46,369 bases of DNA, taken from positions 1 to 46,369 of the forward strand of contig JAHDDX010000012.1 of assembly GCA_020629135.1 (NCBI GenBank), written 5' to 3'. Both the position numbers and the translations under genes were made by a program. Positions 8,499 through 17,318 of the stretch are shown piece by piece. Within the stretch, counting starts at the first letter, position 1. Each line of letters opens with the position of its first letter. The notes under the pieces were generated by a model, which was given only the letters and a program-made list of their open reading frames with translations, was not told the DNA's origin and did not search any database. Source of the stretch: Hellea sp. GTDB taxonomy: Bacteria; Pseudomonadota; Alphaproteobacteria; Caulobacterales; Maricaulaceae.

Positions 8499-11467
8499 GC
8501 CTCGCCTCCATCGCCCGCCTGCGCCCATTCATCCCGACGAGCCAGATGATCATAATCGCTATAATCAAAACTATATTGGATGCGTGGCTGACAGCTATAT
8601 CCGGTATCCGGATCATCAAACTGCACGACCAGTTTGCGAATAATGTCTTCGGCGTCGATCACCAGCTCCGGCACGGTTTTGCCGGACCGCGATTGCGGTT
8701 TATTGGCATAGCTCTCGACGACACCGTCTCCGGTTCCGCTCAAACGGACATATCGCAATGCGCGCGTATGACCGGGAGACAGGTGACCGAAGGCCCCTTG
8801 CTCGATCATCAGGGCGGCAAGCGGGAGCTGCGGTTGAAATCCTGCGGCCACAACATTAGCCGAATCCGGTGCCCCGGTTTTATAATCCGTGATCACATAT
8901 TCCGACCCGGCGCGTTCGATCAGGTCCGGCTTGCCCGTCAGGATGAAGTTGATATCCGGCAGTTTGACTTTCCCTTTTTCCTCGATCGCGGCAATTTCGA
9001 TGCCTTGCGCCCGACGATCCTGCATGATCTCGACCAGCTCTTCGGCTATCCGCGCCAGTCGCACATGTTCGCGAGACAGCTCTGACGGGGTCAGGCCGTG
9101 ATCGATCAATTGGTTAGCCATGATTTGCGCCAGACGCTCAGCCGCGTTTACTGGCAGACGGGCCCGAAACGTTTTTGAAAATTCTTCAACTGCCTTGTGC
9201 AGGGCGCTGCCAAATTCCGCTGGGCCAAACTCGGCGTCCAGTGCCTTAAGCGGTTCAAGGCCCAGCACATATTGCCCGTAAATCGAATAGGGATCCCGGA
9301 TCCATTTGGTGACCTGCGTGATCGAGAGTTTGCGGCCTTTGGGCCAACGGGCGGTAACGGGCGGTTTGGGATTCGGGCGTGTCGCCGGCTCTGGTTTCTC
9401 TGCACCGGCCTTATCAAGTGCCAGGGCCCAATCCAGATAGGGTGTTTCAGTGGCGAGGGCTTCTTCCATGCCCGGCTCGCTTAGCGCCCCGGACAGCAGT
9501 GTTTTGAGCCGCCAGATCCAGCGCGAGGCGACCGCCGGTCCGTCTTCCGTACGTTCTGATCGGGTCAGGATCACCCGGTCATGGGCGGCAAGCATAGAAA
9601 AGTCATGGGCCGCCAGACCAAAACGGCGTTCAGGCAATGACAAACCCAAAGCCTGACGCATGGCGCGGGACAGAAACGGATATTTCGGCGGGGCGGCTGG
9701 CCATACCCCTTCGTTCAGACCACCCAGAACAATGATATCCGCCGACAGCATACGAGCTTCGAGCGGGCCTAAAATCTGTAATCGCGGATGGGTTCCAAAT
9801 CGCGGACGCACCACCCGCCCTCGCATCAGCTTGCCCAGCAAGGCGCGAAAGCCGTCGACAGACATCTCGCCTAATGTGCCACCAAAAGCGATCAGTTCTT
9901 CCAGCATGGCGGCGGCTTTTTCACCAGAATCTTCGACCCATAAACGCGCTCGGCCCGAAGTCTCATCCGTGGTTGCGATTAATTCGGCCGTGGTCACAAT
10001 CGCCTTGGCCCAGTCAGAGGCCGAATTCATATGACTTGAAAGTGCGTCCAGGGGTTCAAACGCGTTTTGCAGGCTTCGGACAAGTTCGTGCTCAACGTAT
10101 TTTTCGGGATCAGGTCGCAATCCCCTGAAATGGGTTTTCTCCAGGACCTGCCATTCGGTTTCCACCGCGTGTCGGTTTTGTCCAAGCGCGGTTAATTTGT
10201 GCCCGAATAATGCTGCCATATGGATCGGTGCTTCGATGTCCACGGCGTAATCCAAAATCGCATTTAAAAATCCGCCAAGCGCCGTTTCTTCCAAAGGTTC
10301 GCCCTGGGAATAATCAACTTCAACACCCCAGCGACGAAGCCGGGCTTTGACCCGACGGGCCAGTGCCGGATCCGGTGTGATCAAAGCCGCTGTTTGCCCG
10401 TCTATGGTCAACGCTTCTCGAAAGATCAGCGCAATCGTCAGTGCCTCATCAGATTGGGTCCGCGCCTCGATCAGTGACAGGCCCTGAGCCCCGTCCGTGA
10501 AAAAATCCTCGCCCGCATAATGGCTCCGCAATGTCTCAATCCGGCGCGGCCAGTCGGATGTGTCCTCGACCGGTACCAGACTTTCAGCGATCAATCGAAT
10601 ACGCGCATCCTTGGCAGTATCGCGTCCCAAAGGGGTCCAGTCGCGCACATCGCCACGTCCAATACCAATTGTCTGGATCAGATTGTCGAGAGATTTTTGC
10701 GGATGGTCATCCTTGATATTTTCCCAGGTCGCATGCGGCGTTCGGTTATCAAGTCCCGGCAGGATCACCAGCCCCTGCGCCATATGGGCCACACACCGGA
10801 TAAGCCGCGCAGTGGCCTTAAGCGTCCCGGTTGATCCGGCAATCACAACGGGATGATCAGGCGGTTTTTCGGTCCATAATTCCGTCAACGCATTTAAAAG
10901 CGCGACCCGGCGCGCCATGGGTTCCATTTCGCCTTGTTCCGATAAATATTTCGGCCATTCGCTTTGCAGGATTTCATAGAGGTCCGCGGCGTTTTGAAAA
11001 TGCGCGGCCGCACGGGCTTTGATCTCGACCAGCTTATCGGTTTCGATCAGCCTGGCCTCTTCCATGGCCGCGTCATCCAAAATCGAGAGCAGCGGATCAG
11101 CCAGCGCCAAGGCCTCGGCTGGATCAAGAACTTCGCCGGTCGTGTTTTGATGGTAGGTCTGCATGATCCGGGCGAGCGCAAAGCGCCGTTTGGCACCGGG
11201 CATGAGCGGATCAACCAGCCCGGTCAGATATCCCGGTTCAAAGGGCGGTTCATCCGGATCAATATCCGCGAGCGGTCGCATACGCGGCAGCAGAGCCGGG
11301 CCGTCCTGCCCGACCAGATATTGCCCGAGTTCGCGGATGGCCCGCCGGGTGGGCAATAACAGCAAAACATTGGAAAGATTGTCACCAAAGCGCTGCTTCA
11401 ACCCATCCGCCAGAGCCGGCAAAAAAGGTATGCCGCCCGGCAGGGTATAGACATTAGGCCTATCCAT
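8495..11467 (-). CDS. addB: Double-strand break repair protein AddB
   Basis: AddB is the partner of AddA: an inactivated-helicase-like scaffold with a C-terminal PD-(D/E)xK nuclease. I start it at the ATG at 11467 (sequence MDRPNVYTLPGGIPFL), which overlaps the murU stop by eight bases; the frame stays open further upstream but only inside murU. The product is 990 residues. The N-terminal region has LLLLPTRRAIRELG; a central FGTHPRLQILGPLEARMLSAD and LGGLNEGVWPAAP are family hallmarks; the nuclease motif TDYKTG carries Asp861 and Lys863, preceded by GKPDLIE. It ends in the ATGA coupling with addA. Confidence 0.95.
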   Translation of the reverse strand: MDRPNVYTLPGGIPFLPALADGLKQRFGDNLSNVLLLLPTRRAIRELGQYLVGQDGPALLPRMRPLADIDPDEPPFEPGYLTGLVDPLMPGAKRRFALARIMQTYHQNTTGEVLDPAEALALADPLLSILDDAAMEEARLIETDKLVEIKARAAAHFQNAADLYEILQSEWPKYLSEQGEMEPMARRVALLNALTELWTEKPPDHPVVIAGSTGTLKATARLIRCVAHMAQGLVILPGLDNRTPHATWENIKDDHPQKSLDNLIQTIGIGRGDVRDWTPLGRDTAKDARIRLIAESLVPVEDTSDWPRRIETLRSHYAGEDFFTDGAQGLSLIEARTQSDEALTIALIFREALTIDGQTAALITPDPALARRVKARLRRWGVEVDYSQGEPLEETALGGFLNAILDYAVDIEAPIHMAALFGHKLTALGQNRHAVETEWQVLEKTHFRGLRPDPEKYVEHELVRSLQNAFEPLDALSSHMNSASDWAKAIVTTAELIATTDETSGRARLWVEDSGEKAAAMLEELIAFGGTLGEMSVDGFRALLGKLMRGRVVRPRFGTHPRLQILGPLEARMLSADIIVLGGLNEGVWPAAPPKYPFLSRAMRQALGLSLPERRFGLAAHDFSMLAAHDRVILTRSERTEDGPAVASRWIWRLKTLLSGALSEPGMEEALATETPYLDWALALDKAGAEKPEPATRPNPKPPVTARWPKGRKLSITQVTKWIRDPYSIYGQYVLGLEPLKALDAEFGPAEFGSALHKAVEEFSKTFRARLPVNAAERLAQIMANQLIDHGLTPSELSREHVRLARIAEELVEIMQDRRAQGIEIAAIEEKGKVKLPDINFILTGKPDLIERAGSEYVITDYKTGAPDSANVVAAGFQPQLPLAALMIEQGAFGHLSPGHTRALRYVRLSGTGDGVVESYANKPQSRSGKTVPELVIDAEDIIRKLVVQFDDPDTGYSCQPRIQYSFDYSDYDHLARRDEWAQAGDGGEA

Positions 11468-12167
11468 GAAGATCCAGATAGTCTTCGGCGACGTCGCGGG
11501 CCTGTGGATCGCCCACATGCATCCAGAAGCCGTCCATGACGTGACCAAACATACGGCGGGCCTTGAGGCTGTCATCCCAGACCCGGTTACGTGAGAACTT
11601 TTCGATTTTCAGATTTCGAAACGGGCTCAGGGCAGCAATTTGAACGCCCGCATAGACATAAGGCGCGGTCGGTCCGGATCGTCTTGAAAGACGTCCCGCA
11701 TCGTCGAGGATGAAATCCCCCGCCCCATTATAACCCATGGTTTGCCCAATGGGGGCGAGGAGCAAAAGATCATCCATTTCAACCGGGTCCCAGGCCTCCA
11801 TGAGCGCTGGTATTACGGGCACCCGTTCATCCCAGATCGCATCTATATTACAAATCAAAACCGGGTCATGGCCAAGCAATGGCAGAGCCTTGACCACGCC
11901 GCCCCCGGTTTCCAGGAGTTCAGATCTTTCATCGGATATTATGATTTCGGGGCCCGAAGAGTGGCGCTTCAAATAATTTTCGAGATGATCGGCATGGGCA
12001 TGGACATTGACCACGGCGCGTTCGATCCCTGCCGCGCTTAACCTATCAAGCATATGATCGATCAGGACACGGCCTCCCACATCGACCATGGCTTTGGACC
12101 GATCATTGGTAAGCGGGCGCATACGGGTCCCATGCCCCGCTGCCATAACCATAGCGGTTTTAATCAT
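11460..12167 (-). CDS. murU: N-acetylmuramate alpha-1-phosphate uridylyltransferase
   Basis: A 235-residue nucleotidyltransferase with the signature MAAGHGTRMRPLTNDRSKAM near the N-terminus, the metal-site sequence LICNIDAIW and a short beta-rich C-terminus. MurU converts MurNAc-1-phosphate and UTP to UDP-MurNAc in the peptidoglycan recycling route that bypasses de novo MurA/MurB synthesis. The assignment rests on the family plus the adjacent amgK kinase gene, the standard pair. The start at 12167 is chosen because its ATG overlaps the amgK TGA as ATGA; an open extension of 11 codons upstream lies within amgK. Related glucose-1-phosphate or mannose-1-phosphate transferases are the alternative, made unlikely by the neighbour. 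Confidence 0.88.
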   Translation of the reverse strand: MIKTAMVMAAGHGTRMRPLTNDRSKAMVDVGGRVLIDHMLDRLSAAGIERAVVNVHAHADHLENYLKRHSSGPEIIISDERSELLETGGGVVKALPLLGHDPVLICNIDAIWDERVPVIPALMEAWDPVEMDDLLLLAPIGQTMGYNGAGDFILDDAGRLSRRSGPTAPYVYAGVQIAALSPFRNLKIEKFSRNRVWDDSLKARRMFGHVMDGFWMHVGDPQARDVAEDYLDLHG

Positions 12168-13240
12168 GCCAATATCTCCGGAATATGTCTGGCATACCAA
12201 TTCCGCAGGTCTTTGAGCGCGGGATGTCTGAGGTTGGAATTCAGATGAGCGCGGACGCGCGGGATGAGGGCCCGATATTGTGGTTTTCCGAATTTCAGAT
12301 CGGCCCGAACAGGAAAACCAATAACCTTACTATTGCGCTGAGCCCCCATGACCGCATAGGCGGCGCGGAATTTTTCGTCATATGCCAAACCGGACTTATC
12401 GCAAAACCGTTCAATTAAAGGCTCATGAAGTTCTTGCGAAACGTCCCGCCGGGCATCTTCAAGAAAGGACACTAAATCATAGGCCGGATGACAAAATAAT
12501 GCGTCCTGAAAATCGATTAAGCCAACGCGGGCTGTGGCCTGACGCTCTGGCAGCCAGAACAGGTTTTCTGCGTGATAATCCCGAAGGGCGAGGCCATAAG
12601 GGTGGGCCTTGAAAATCTTAAAAGCTTCCAGCCAGATATCATACCATTCAGCTCGAGCAGGCAGAGGAATATCATGGCCAAAGTCCTTGGCGTACCAATC
12701 CAGACAAAGGTCGACCTCAGTCAACATAACCAGATCATCATAAGTCCGTACCGACCAGTTTGCGTCCCGATAAGAAAATTTCTCCGGGAATGATGATCGG
12801 TAAATTGCTGCCAGTGTGTCAATTGCCGTTTGGTAAAGTGCTTCTTCTAACTCCAGCTTGTTTTCGATGACACGGGCATAAAGATCCTCACCCAAATCCT
12901 CGAGGAGTATAAACCCATCATTCAAACTCGCCCCGTAAATTCGCGGCGCTGAAAATCCCCTAATGGATAATTCATTAGCGATTGTTACAAAGGCCTCAGC
13001 ATTTGGTCCGGCCAATCTGGCCATGGCATTATATCCGAGTTTTCGTCGCAAAGCCTCATCTGCCCCTTCCGGTTCCGTCGGTAATTCATCGGCCTTGGGG
13101 GCGTTCATCAAGACGGCTTTCTTTTCCCCTAATGTCAGGCGTTCATAGCTGCGTGTAGACGCATCGCCTGGCACGGCTTCGCGTAGCGCCGAGCTCCACC
13201 CGCAACTTTCCAGAAATTCAGATTTTAGTTTATCGCGCAT
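12164..13240 (-). CDS. amgK: N-acetylmuramate/N-acetylglucosamine anomeric kinase AmgK (aminoglycoside phosphotransferase fold)
   Basis: A 358-residue cytoplasmic kinase with the APH fold. The catalytic loop reads LRDYHAENLFWL, the metal-binding motif is GLIDFQDALF, and the N-terminal lobe contains PGDASTRSYERL and VLMNAP. AmgK phosphorylates the anomeric position of MurNAc, giving the substrate of MurU encoded immediately downstream, so together they salvage MurNAc to UDP-MurNAc. The start ATG at 13240 overlaps the end of tsaE by 11 bases and the stop overlaps murU by four, so the three genes are translationally coupled. The general annotation as an aminoglycoside kinase would be misleading here. 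Confidence 0.88.
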   Translation of the reverse strand: MRDKLKSEFLESCGWSSALREAVPGDASTRSYERLTLGEKKAVLMNAPKADELPTEPEGADEALRRKLGYNAMARLAGPNAEAFVTIANELSIRGFSAPRIYGASLNDGFILLEDLGEDLYARVIENKLELEEALYQTAIDTLAAIYRSSFPEKFSYRDANWSVRTYDDLVMLTEVDLCLDWYAKDFGHDIPLPARAEWYDIWLEAFKIFKAHPYGLALRDYHAENLFWLPERQATARVGLIDFQDALFCHPAYDLVSFLEDARRDVSQELHEPLIERFCDKSGLAYDEKFRAAYAVMGAQRNSKVIGFPVRADLKFGKPQYRALIPRVRAHLNSNLRHPALKDLRNWYARHIPEILA

Positions 13241-13682
13241 TTATTTTACCTAGCCTGTTCTGCCACGAAGGCCCTCCGGACAGATGCGCCAAACGTCCAG
13301 ACCCCTCAAACGTAATTTCAATATTTAGATGGTCAACCGGAAGCAGATTTCCTAATCGGTCTGGCCATTCAATCAACAAAGTCATGTCTTCAAACGCGTC
13401 CATCAACCCCAATTCAAAGGCATCTTCCGGGCTTTCCAGTCGATATAAGTCGCAATGCCACAGTTCCATACCCTGCGCATCATATGTCTGAACCAGTGTA
13501 TAAGTTGGCGACGGCACTTGATCCTCACCGGTCAAGGCTTGAATACACCCTCTGGCCAAAGTTGTTTTGCCGGCCCCCAGATCGCCGGTCAGCGTCACAA
13601 TATCACCCGCTACCAGCTGTTTTGCCAGGCTTTGCCCCAGAGCGAGGGTTTGTGACTCATCTTTCAATTCAACAGTATGCAT
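13230..13682 (-). CDS. tsaE: tRNA threonylcarbamoyladenosine biosynthesis ATPase TsaE
   Basis: A 150-residue P-loop ATPase that supports the TsaB/TsaD complex making t6A37 in ANN-decoding tRNAs. Walker A is LTGDLGAGKTTLARG; other hallmarks are VPSPTYTLVQTY, WHCDLYRL and LLIEWPDRLG. I take the ATG at 13682 (MHTVELKDES); an eight-codon extension from a TTG at 13706 is possible but lies in the dyad described separately. First gene of the tsaE-amgK-murU-addB-addA-trxA operon, divergent from the ferredoxin gene. Confidence 0.94.
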   Translation of the reverse strand: MHTVELKDESQTLALGQSLAKQLVAGDIVTLTGDLGAGKTTLARGCIQALTGEDQVPSPTYTLVQTYDAQGMELWHCDLYRLESPEDAFELGLMDAFEDMTLLIEWPDRLGNLLPVDHLNIEITFEGSGRLAHLSGGPSWQNRLGKINAR

Positions 13683-13700
13683 GGGCTTGGTGATACGGTC

Positions 13701-13717
13701 TTGCAAAATGTTTGCAA
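13701..13717. promoter_or_regulatory. Perfect inverted repeat between divergent tsaE and ferredoxin genes
   Basis: TTGCAAA-ATG-TTTGCAA is a perfect 7-bp dyad with a 3-bp centre. It lies 19 bases from the tsaE ATG and 40 bases before the ferredoxin ATG, in a 74-base divergent spacer, a good place for a shared operator or promoter element. The regulator is not identifiable from the sequence. Confidence 0.35.
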
Positions 13718-13756
13718 CGGCTTACATAGCAAACGCATATATTTACAGGAGTTTCA

Positions 13757-14074
13757 ATGCCAAAAGTCACATTTATCGACCAAGACGGCGTTTCGCGCGA
13801 TGTGGAAGCCAAGGTCGGCACCTCTGTTATGGAAGCAGCCGTGCAAAACATGATTCCCGGCATTGACGCAGATTGCGGCGGGGCCTGCGCCTGCGCAACC
13901 TGCCATGTTTACGTCGATGAGGCCTGGATTGGTAAGTTAAAAGACAAAGACGATATGGAAGACAGCATGCTCGACTTCGCTGAAGACGTGCGCGATACTT
14001 CCCGTCTGTCCTGTCAGATCTTGTTAACGGACGAACTGGACGGCATTAAGGTGACAACACCAGAAAGCCAGTAG
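13757..14074 (+). CDS. [2Fe-2S] ferredoxin, adrenodoxin type
   Basis: A 105-residue soluble ferredoxin. The cluster ligands fit the adrenodoxin/ISC spacing: Cys40-x5-Cys46-x2-Cys49-x36-Cys86, in the context [19 protein letters not shown]; an extra Cys44 is also present. The C-terminal [16 protein letters not shown] is typical of FdxB-like and terpredoxin-like electron carriers that serve iron-sulfur assembly or cytochrome P450s. No P450 or isc gene is adjacent. ACAGGAG precedes the ATG at good spacing. It ends two bases before the convergent divL stop codon. Confidence 0.92.
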   Translation: MPKVTFIDQDGVSRDVEAKVGTSVMEAAVQNMIPGIDADCGGACACATCHVYVDEAWIGKLKDKDDMEDSMLDFAEDVRDTSRLSCQILLTDELDGIKVTTPESQ

Positions 14075-14076
14075 GC

Positions 14077-16524
14077 CTAAGCCTCTGCCCCAAATTTAAA
14101 TTCAGGTTGCGCATGCTCTGCGGGCGCTTCCTTGGGAAGATAAAGGGTGACATGCGTCCCCTCGCCTTCTTCTGATTCCAGTTCGACCCACCCCCCATGG
14201 CGCTCTACAAATCTTTGCACCAGGGCTAGTCCTAACCCTGCCCCACCGCGCGTCGATTTAAAACTTTCAAAAACCTGTGGCTGACGATCAGACGGAATAC
14301 CCACCCCATTATCTTTAACCCAGATTCTCACCCCTCCGCCATCGGCAGGGCGCGCGCCCAGTTCAATCTCTCCGCCGGGTTTTGTAAACCGCAATGCATT
14401 GGACAATAAATTGTAAACGACTTGTTTGAGCCTTTGGGCATCTGCTCGAATAACACCGACATCTTCAGGGCAATTGAGCGTCAATTGTTTTTTGGTGTCT
14501 TCAGCTTTGGTCATCACATAGGTGAGTGATTGATCCAGTAAATCAAAGATATCAACATCGCCTAATTCGAGATCCAGTACATTGGCTTCAATGGCTGCAA
14601 TATCTAAAATATCGTCGATCGTTTTTTTAAGATCTTCAGACGCACTTTGAATGGCAAAAACATATTCGCTTTGCTTGTCGTTCAATTCGCCCATGGCGTT
14701 GCTTTGCAGGAAGTCAGAATAACCCGAAATCGTCGTCAACGGCGTCCGCAGTTGATAGCTGACATGACCGACAAATTCTGATTTCAGGCGGTCAGCCGCC
14801 TCCAGGGCTTCCGCGCGTTCAATCAACGCCGCTTCGGCCTGGCGTGAACTGGTCACATCATCCCAGGCGATCAAAGTGGCACCGTCCGGAAGCGGCCGCG
14901 ACAGCCAGGTCAACATTTTATTGTCCGAGCGTTTAATCTCGCCGTCTACATGAAGACGCACTTCAGGGTTGGGATCAGTGGCCCGGGCTTTGAGCTCATT
15001 CCAAAAAACACGATCATGATAAAGCGGCAGGCTTTTTTCTATCAGACTATCAAAGCCCGGATGCTCTTCAATGTCCGCATCAGAAAGCTGCCACAAGGCC
15101 GCGAAGGCAGAGTTGGAAATTTTAAGCCGTCCGTCCGGTCCAAAAACCGCAATACCCTCGCTTAATTTATCGAGCGTCGCTGTCTGCACATTGATCAATG
15201 TATTAAACTGGCTTTGCAGGGTCACATTTGAGGTAATGTCGCTGAGCAATAACGAAATGCCGCCATCTGGGTCGCGCATCCTGGCCAAGCGTAAGGTCGT
15301 TCCGTCTCCTAAGGCCCAAATCTCATCGGGCACCTCATCCGGCCAGTCCATATAGAGGCTCAGCTCACTTGCCTTCCAGTTTTTATAATCCGCAACTGTT
15401 GGCAACTGATTTTTTTCTCGCAGACGGTCGAGCCATTCACCGTGGGATCGAGGCTCTGAGAGCCAGGCAGGGTCAAGCTTAAACAGACTTGCGAACGCCG
15501 TATTGTAAAATGACATGGATTGGTCACTGCCAAAAATGACAATCGCCTCATCCATATTGTTTAATAGCTCTTCATGGGCGCGGACGTGCCGATCGAGAAG
15601 AGATTTCAAACTGGCATTTTCTGAGGCATCCAATGCAATGCCGACAACACCCCCGGAAATCGGAAACATACAAATCCGGGTCGCAATACGGCGACCACCT
15701 AAAACAAGATCGCGAACCACTTCCATGCGTTGCTGAGTGGTCAGGACTTTTCGCGCCTCTTCGACAACTTGCTCGTCTAATTGTACCTGCTCGTTGATGA
15801 CGTCGGAAGATTGCTGTTTTCCGACGGCAGATACATAGGCTTCATTGACCCAAAGCAATTGTCCGCTTGGCGACGCCCGCCAGATCGGAAAAGGCGCACG
15901 GGAAAACATTTCTAAAAAAGCGACCGGATCTTCATTGGCTAATAGGCGTTTGTTTTCAAATCGGCTGATGGCCGTGCGTTCGTCTTCACCGCGAATCGAT
16001 GCATCTTCAAGCCAAAGTACGACTTGTCGTCCCGCGACCCGTCCGTCTGCCTCGATCACGTTTCCTTCAGGCAATACAATCGATACAGAAAAAGATTCGC
16101 CCTTCCGGCGGAGTTGGCCGAGATGCGCTCGCAAAGTCATCGGACGATCGGTTTCACCGATAGTATCGAGGTCGGCCAGACCATTTAATATTCTCATCGC
16201 AAGATCGCGAGATTTTCCCGCCGCAGCAAATCGCTGGATCGAAGCCAGGGCCGCGGGTGATCCATATATTCGTGGGTTTCCCCAATCTCCATCTGAAATC
16301 GGTGTTCGTTCTTCCCAAACCAGGATTAAACCTGGATAGGATCCAAAAACCGAATCCAGTCGAGACAGTTTTTGATCAAGATCAGCGCATTTATCTTTCC
16401 AGCCGCTGCTGACGCCCGATTGTCGTGTGGACACCCACAATGCATAGGCGGTTGCCAATACTGCTATCATCATAGCAGCAGCAACAATAATCAGGTTTTG
16501 ATATTCAGGCGTCTCAGGAATCAC
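14077..16524 (-). CDS. divL: Cell-cycle regulator DivL (PAS-domain pseudo-histidine kinase with Tyr at the phospho-acceptor site)
   Basis: An 815-residue membrane-anchored sensor-kinase homologue. A single N-terminal helix at about residues 11-30 is followed by several PAS-like regions (about 200-300, 315-430, 445-555), then the DHp domain and an ATPase domain. The DHp box reads FVGHVSYQLRTPLTTISGY: aligned with the usual NVSHELRTPLT, the histidine is Tyr590 (TAT at 14755-14757). The N box (YNLLSNALRF), DNGVGIP and GGAGLGLAL are intact. Tyr here is the hallmark of Caulobacter DivL, which binds DivK and controls the CckA-CtrA phosphorelay rather than acting as an ordinary kinase. The start is a GTG with a weak ribosome site. 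It is convergent with the ferredoxin gene and downstream of the ptsH group. Confidence 0.88.
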   Translation of the reverse strand: MIPETPEYQNLIIVAAAMMIAVLATAYALWVSTRQSGVSSGWKDKCADLDQKLSRLDSVFGSYPGLILVWEERTPISDGDWGNPRIYGSPAALASIQRFAAAGKSRDLAMRILNGLADLDTIGETDRPMTLRAHLGQLRRKGESFSVSIVLPEGNVIEADGRVAGRQVVLWLEDASIRGEDERTAISRFENKRLLANEDPVAFLEMFSRAPFPIWRASPSGQLLWVNEAYVSAVGKQQSSDVINEQVQLDEQVVEEARKVLTTQQRMEVVRDLVLGGRRIATRICMFPISGGVVGIALDASENASLKSLLDRHVRAHEELLNNMDEAIVIFGSDQSMSFYNTAFASLFKLDPAWLSEPRSHGEWLDRLREKNQLPTVADYKNWKASELSLYMDWPDEVPDEIWALGDGTTLRLARMRDPDGGISLLLSDITSNVTLQSQFNTLINVQTATLDKLSEGIAVFGPDGRLKISNSAFAALWQLSDADIEEHPGFDSLIEKSLPLYHDRVFWNELKARATDPNPEVRLHVDGEIKRSDNKMLTWLSRPLPDGATLIAWDDVTSSRQAEAALIERAEALEAADRLKSEFVGHVSYQLRTPLTTISGYSDFLQSNAMGELNDKQSEYVFAIQSASEDLKKTIDDILDIAAIEANVLDLELGDVDIFDLLDQSLTYVMTKAEDTKKQLTLNCPEDVGVIRADAQRLKQVVYNLLSNALRFTKPGGEIELGARPADGGGVRIWVKDNGVGIPSDRQPQVFESFKSTRGGAGLGLALVQRFVERHGGWVELESEEGEGTHVTLYLPKEAPAEHAQPEFKFGAEA

Positions 16525-16605
16525 TTCAGGTCTCGCATGGTCCTGATAAAGGATTAGCCTGAGACTTGCCTAGAGGAAAGCACCGATTTCAACCGATAAT
16601 TTGAT

Positions 16606-17019
16606 CTACCCGCCAATACTGACCGTACCCAGTCGATAGCGAAGCAAAACGCGGCAGTTTTGCATAAGCCCGTCTTTCGGAGGTTCAAACCGCCAATTTT
16701 CAACAGCTTTTCGGGCATTCCCGCCAAAAAATCCAGACGGCACATCTCGTTCGACACTGACATTTTCAGGCATTCCGCTTGCGGAAACATCTAAGCGAAT
16801 AATCGCCCATCCTTGTAAACCGCCATTAAATGCGCGGCGCGGGTAGTCCGGAAGTTCAAAATTCAATGCCGCTAATTGCTCGCCGCCCAGACAATCATCC
16901 GGATTGGAATAGCCTTTAACCCAGGGATCCGGCGGGTATTGGCTTTTGGGTTTAAACGTAGAATTGGTGCCGCAAGACGCCAACCCCAATGCCAGACCTA
17001 ATAATCCAACCCTCAGCAT
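16606..17019 (-). CDS. Predicted lipoprotein with TonB C-terminal domain
   Basis: A 137-residue exported protein. The N-terminus MLRVGLLGLALGLASCGTNS is a lipoprotein signal with lipobox LASC and Cys16 as the predicted lipidated residue. The rest is a TonB-C-like domain: FELPDYPRRAFNGGLQGWAI, RLDVSASGMPENV and AVENWRFEPPKDG, matching the YPxxA-x-GxVxxxVdxxG...Al..WxFxP pattern. As a lipoprotein without a transmembrane helix it cannot transmit proton-motive force in the usual way, so a structural or binding role is more likely. The ATG overlaps the ptsH stop by seven bases, suggesting co-translation; divL follows 81 bases downstream on the same strand. Confidence 0.8.
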   Translation of the reverse strand: MLRVGLLGLALGLASCGTNSTFKPKSQYPPDPWVKGYSNPDDCLGGEQLAALNFELPDYPRRAFNGGLQGWAIIRLDVSASGMPENVSVERDVPSGFFGGNARKAVENWRFEPPKDGLMQNCRVLLRYRLGTVSIGG

Positions 17020-17318
17020 TCTTCGCCAAATCGGTTTGAGACCAGATCAACCAAAGCCGCCAAAGCCTGTTCCGCCTCAGGGCCCGTGGCGGAAATTGTT
17101 ATGTCTTCGCCACAAGCTGACCCTAACAAAAGTAATTCCATAACCGAATCGGCGATGACGGTCTCGGCACACACATCATTATGGCTGGTTACCTCAACTT
17201 CTGCGTCAAACTCGCTGACACAGGCAACAAACTTATTGGAGGCTCGCGCATGTAAACCCCGTTTATTGATGAGGGTGACACGGGCTTCATAGGTGAGTGG
17301 TGCCAAAGCGGCCGTCAT
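17013..17318 (-). CDS. ptsH: Phosphocarrier protein HPr
   Basis: A 101-residue HPr. The phosphorylation site is His23 in NKRGLHARASNKF, and Ser58 in ADSVMELLLLG is at the position of the regulatory serine that HPr kinase modifies in relatives. HPr passes phosphate from enzyme I to EIIA proteins in the cytoplasm. In alphaproteobacteria this gene and the EIIA-Man gene upstream form a regulatory PTS without sugar permeases; no EIIB/EIIC gene is present here. The start overlaps the EIIA stop as ATGA. Contrary to many relatives, no hprK is found at this locus. Confidence 0.93.
   Translation of the reverse strand: MTAALAPLTYEARVTLINKRGLHARASNKFVACVSEFDAEVEVTSHNDVCAETVIADSVMELLLLGSACGEDITISATGPEAEQALAALVDLVSNRFGEEC

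Noticed and set aside
8499-8528. Ten-codon N-terminal extension of addA
   Set aside because: The ATG at 8498 gives an ATGA overlap with addB and the family-like N-terminus; the extension adds only low-complexity Gly/Arg residues.
8243-9085. 280-codon plus-strand open frame opposite addA/addB
   Set aside because: It is antisense to two strongly motif-supported genes, has no family features and no ribosome site; GC-rich coding sequence often leaves such shadow frames.
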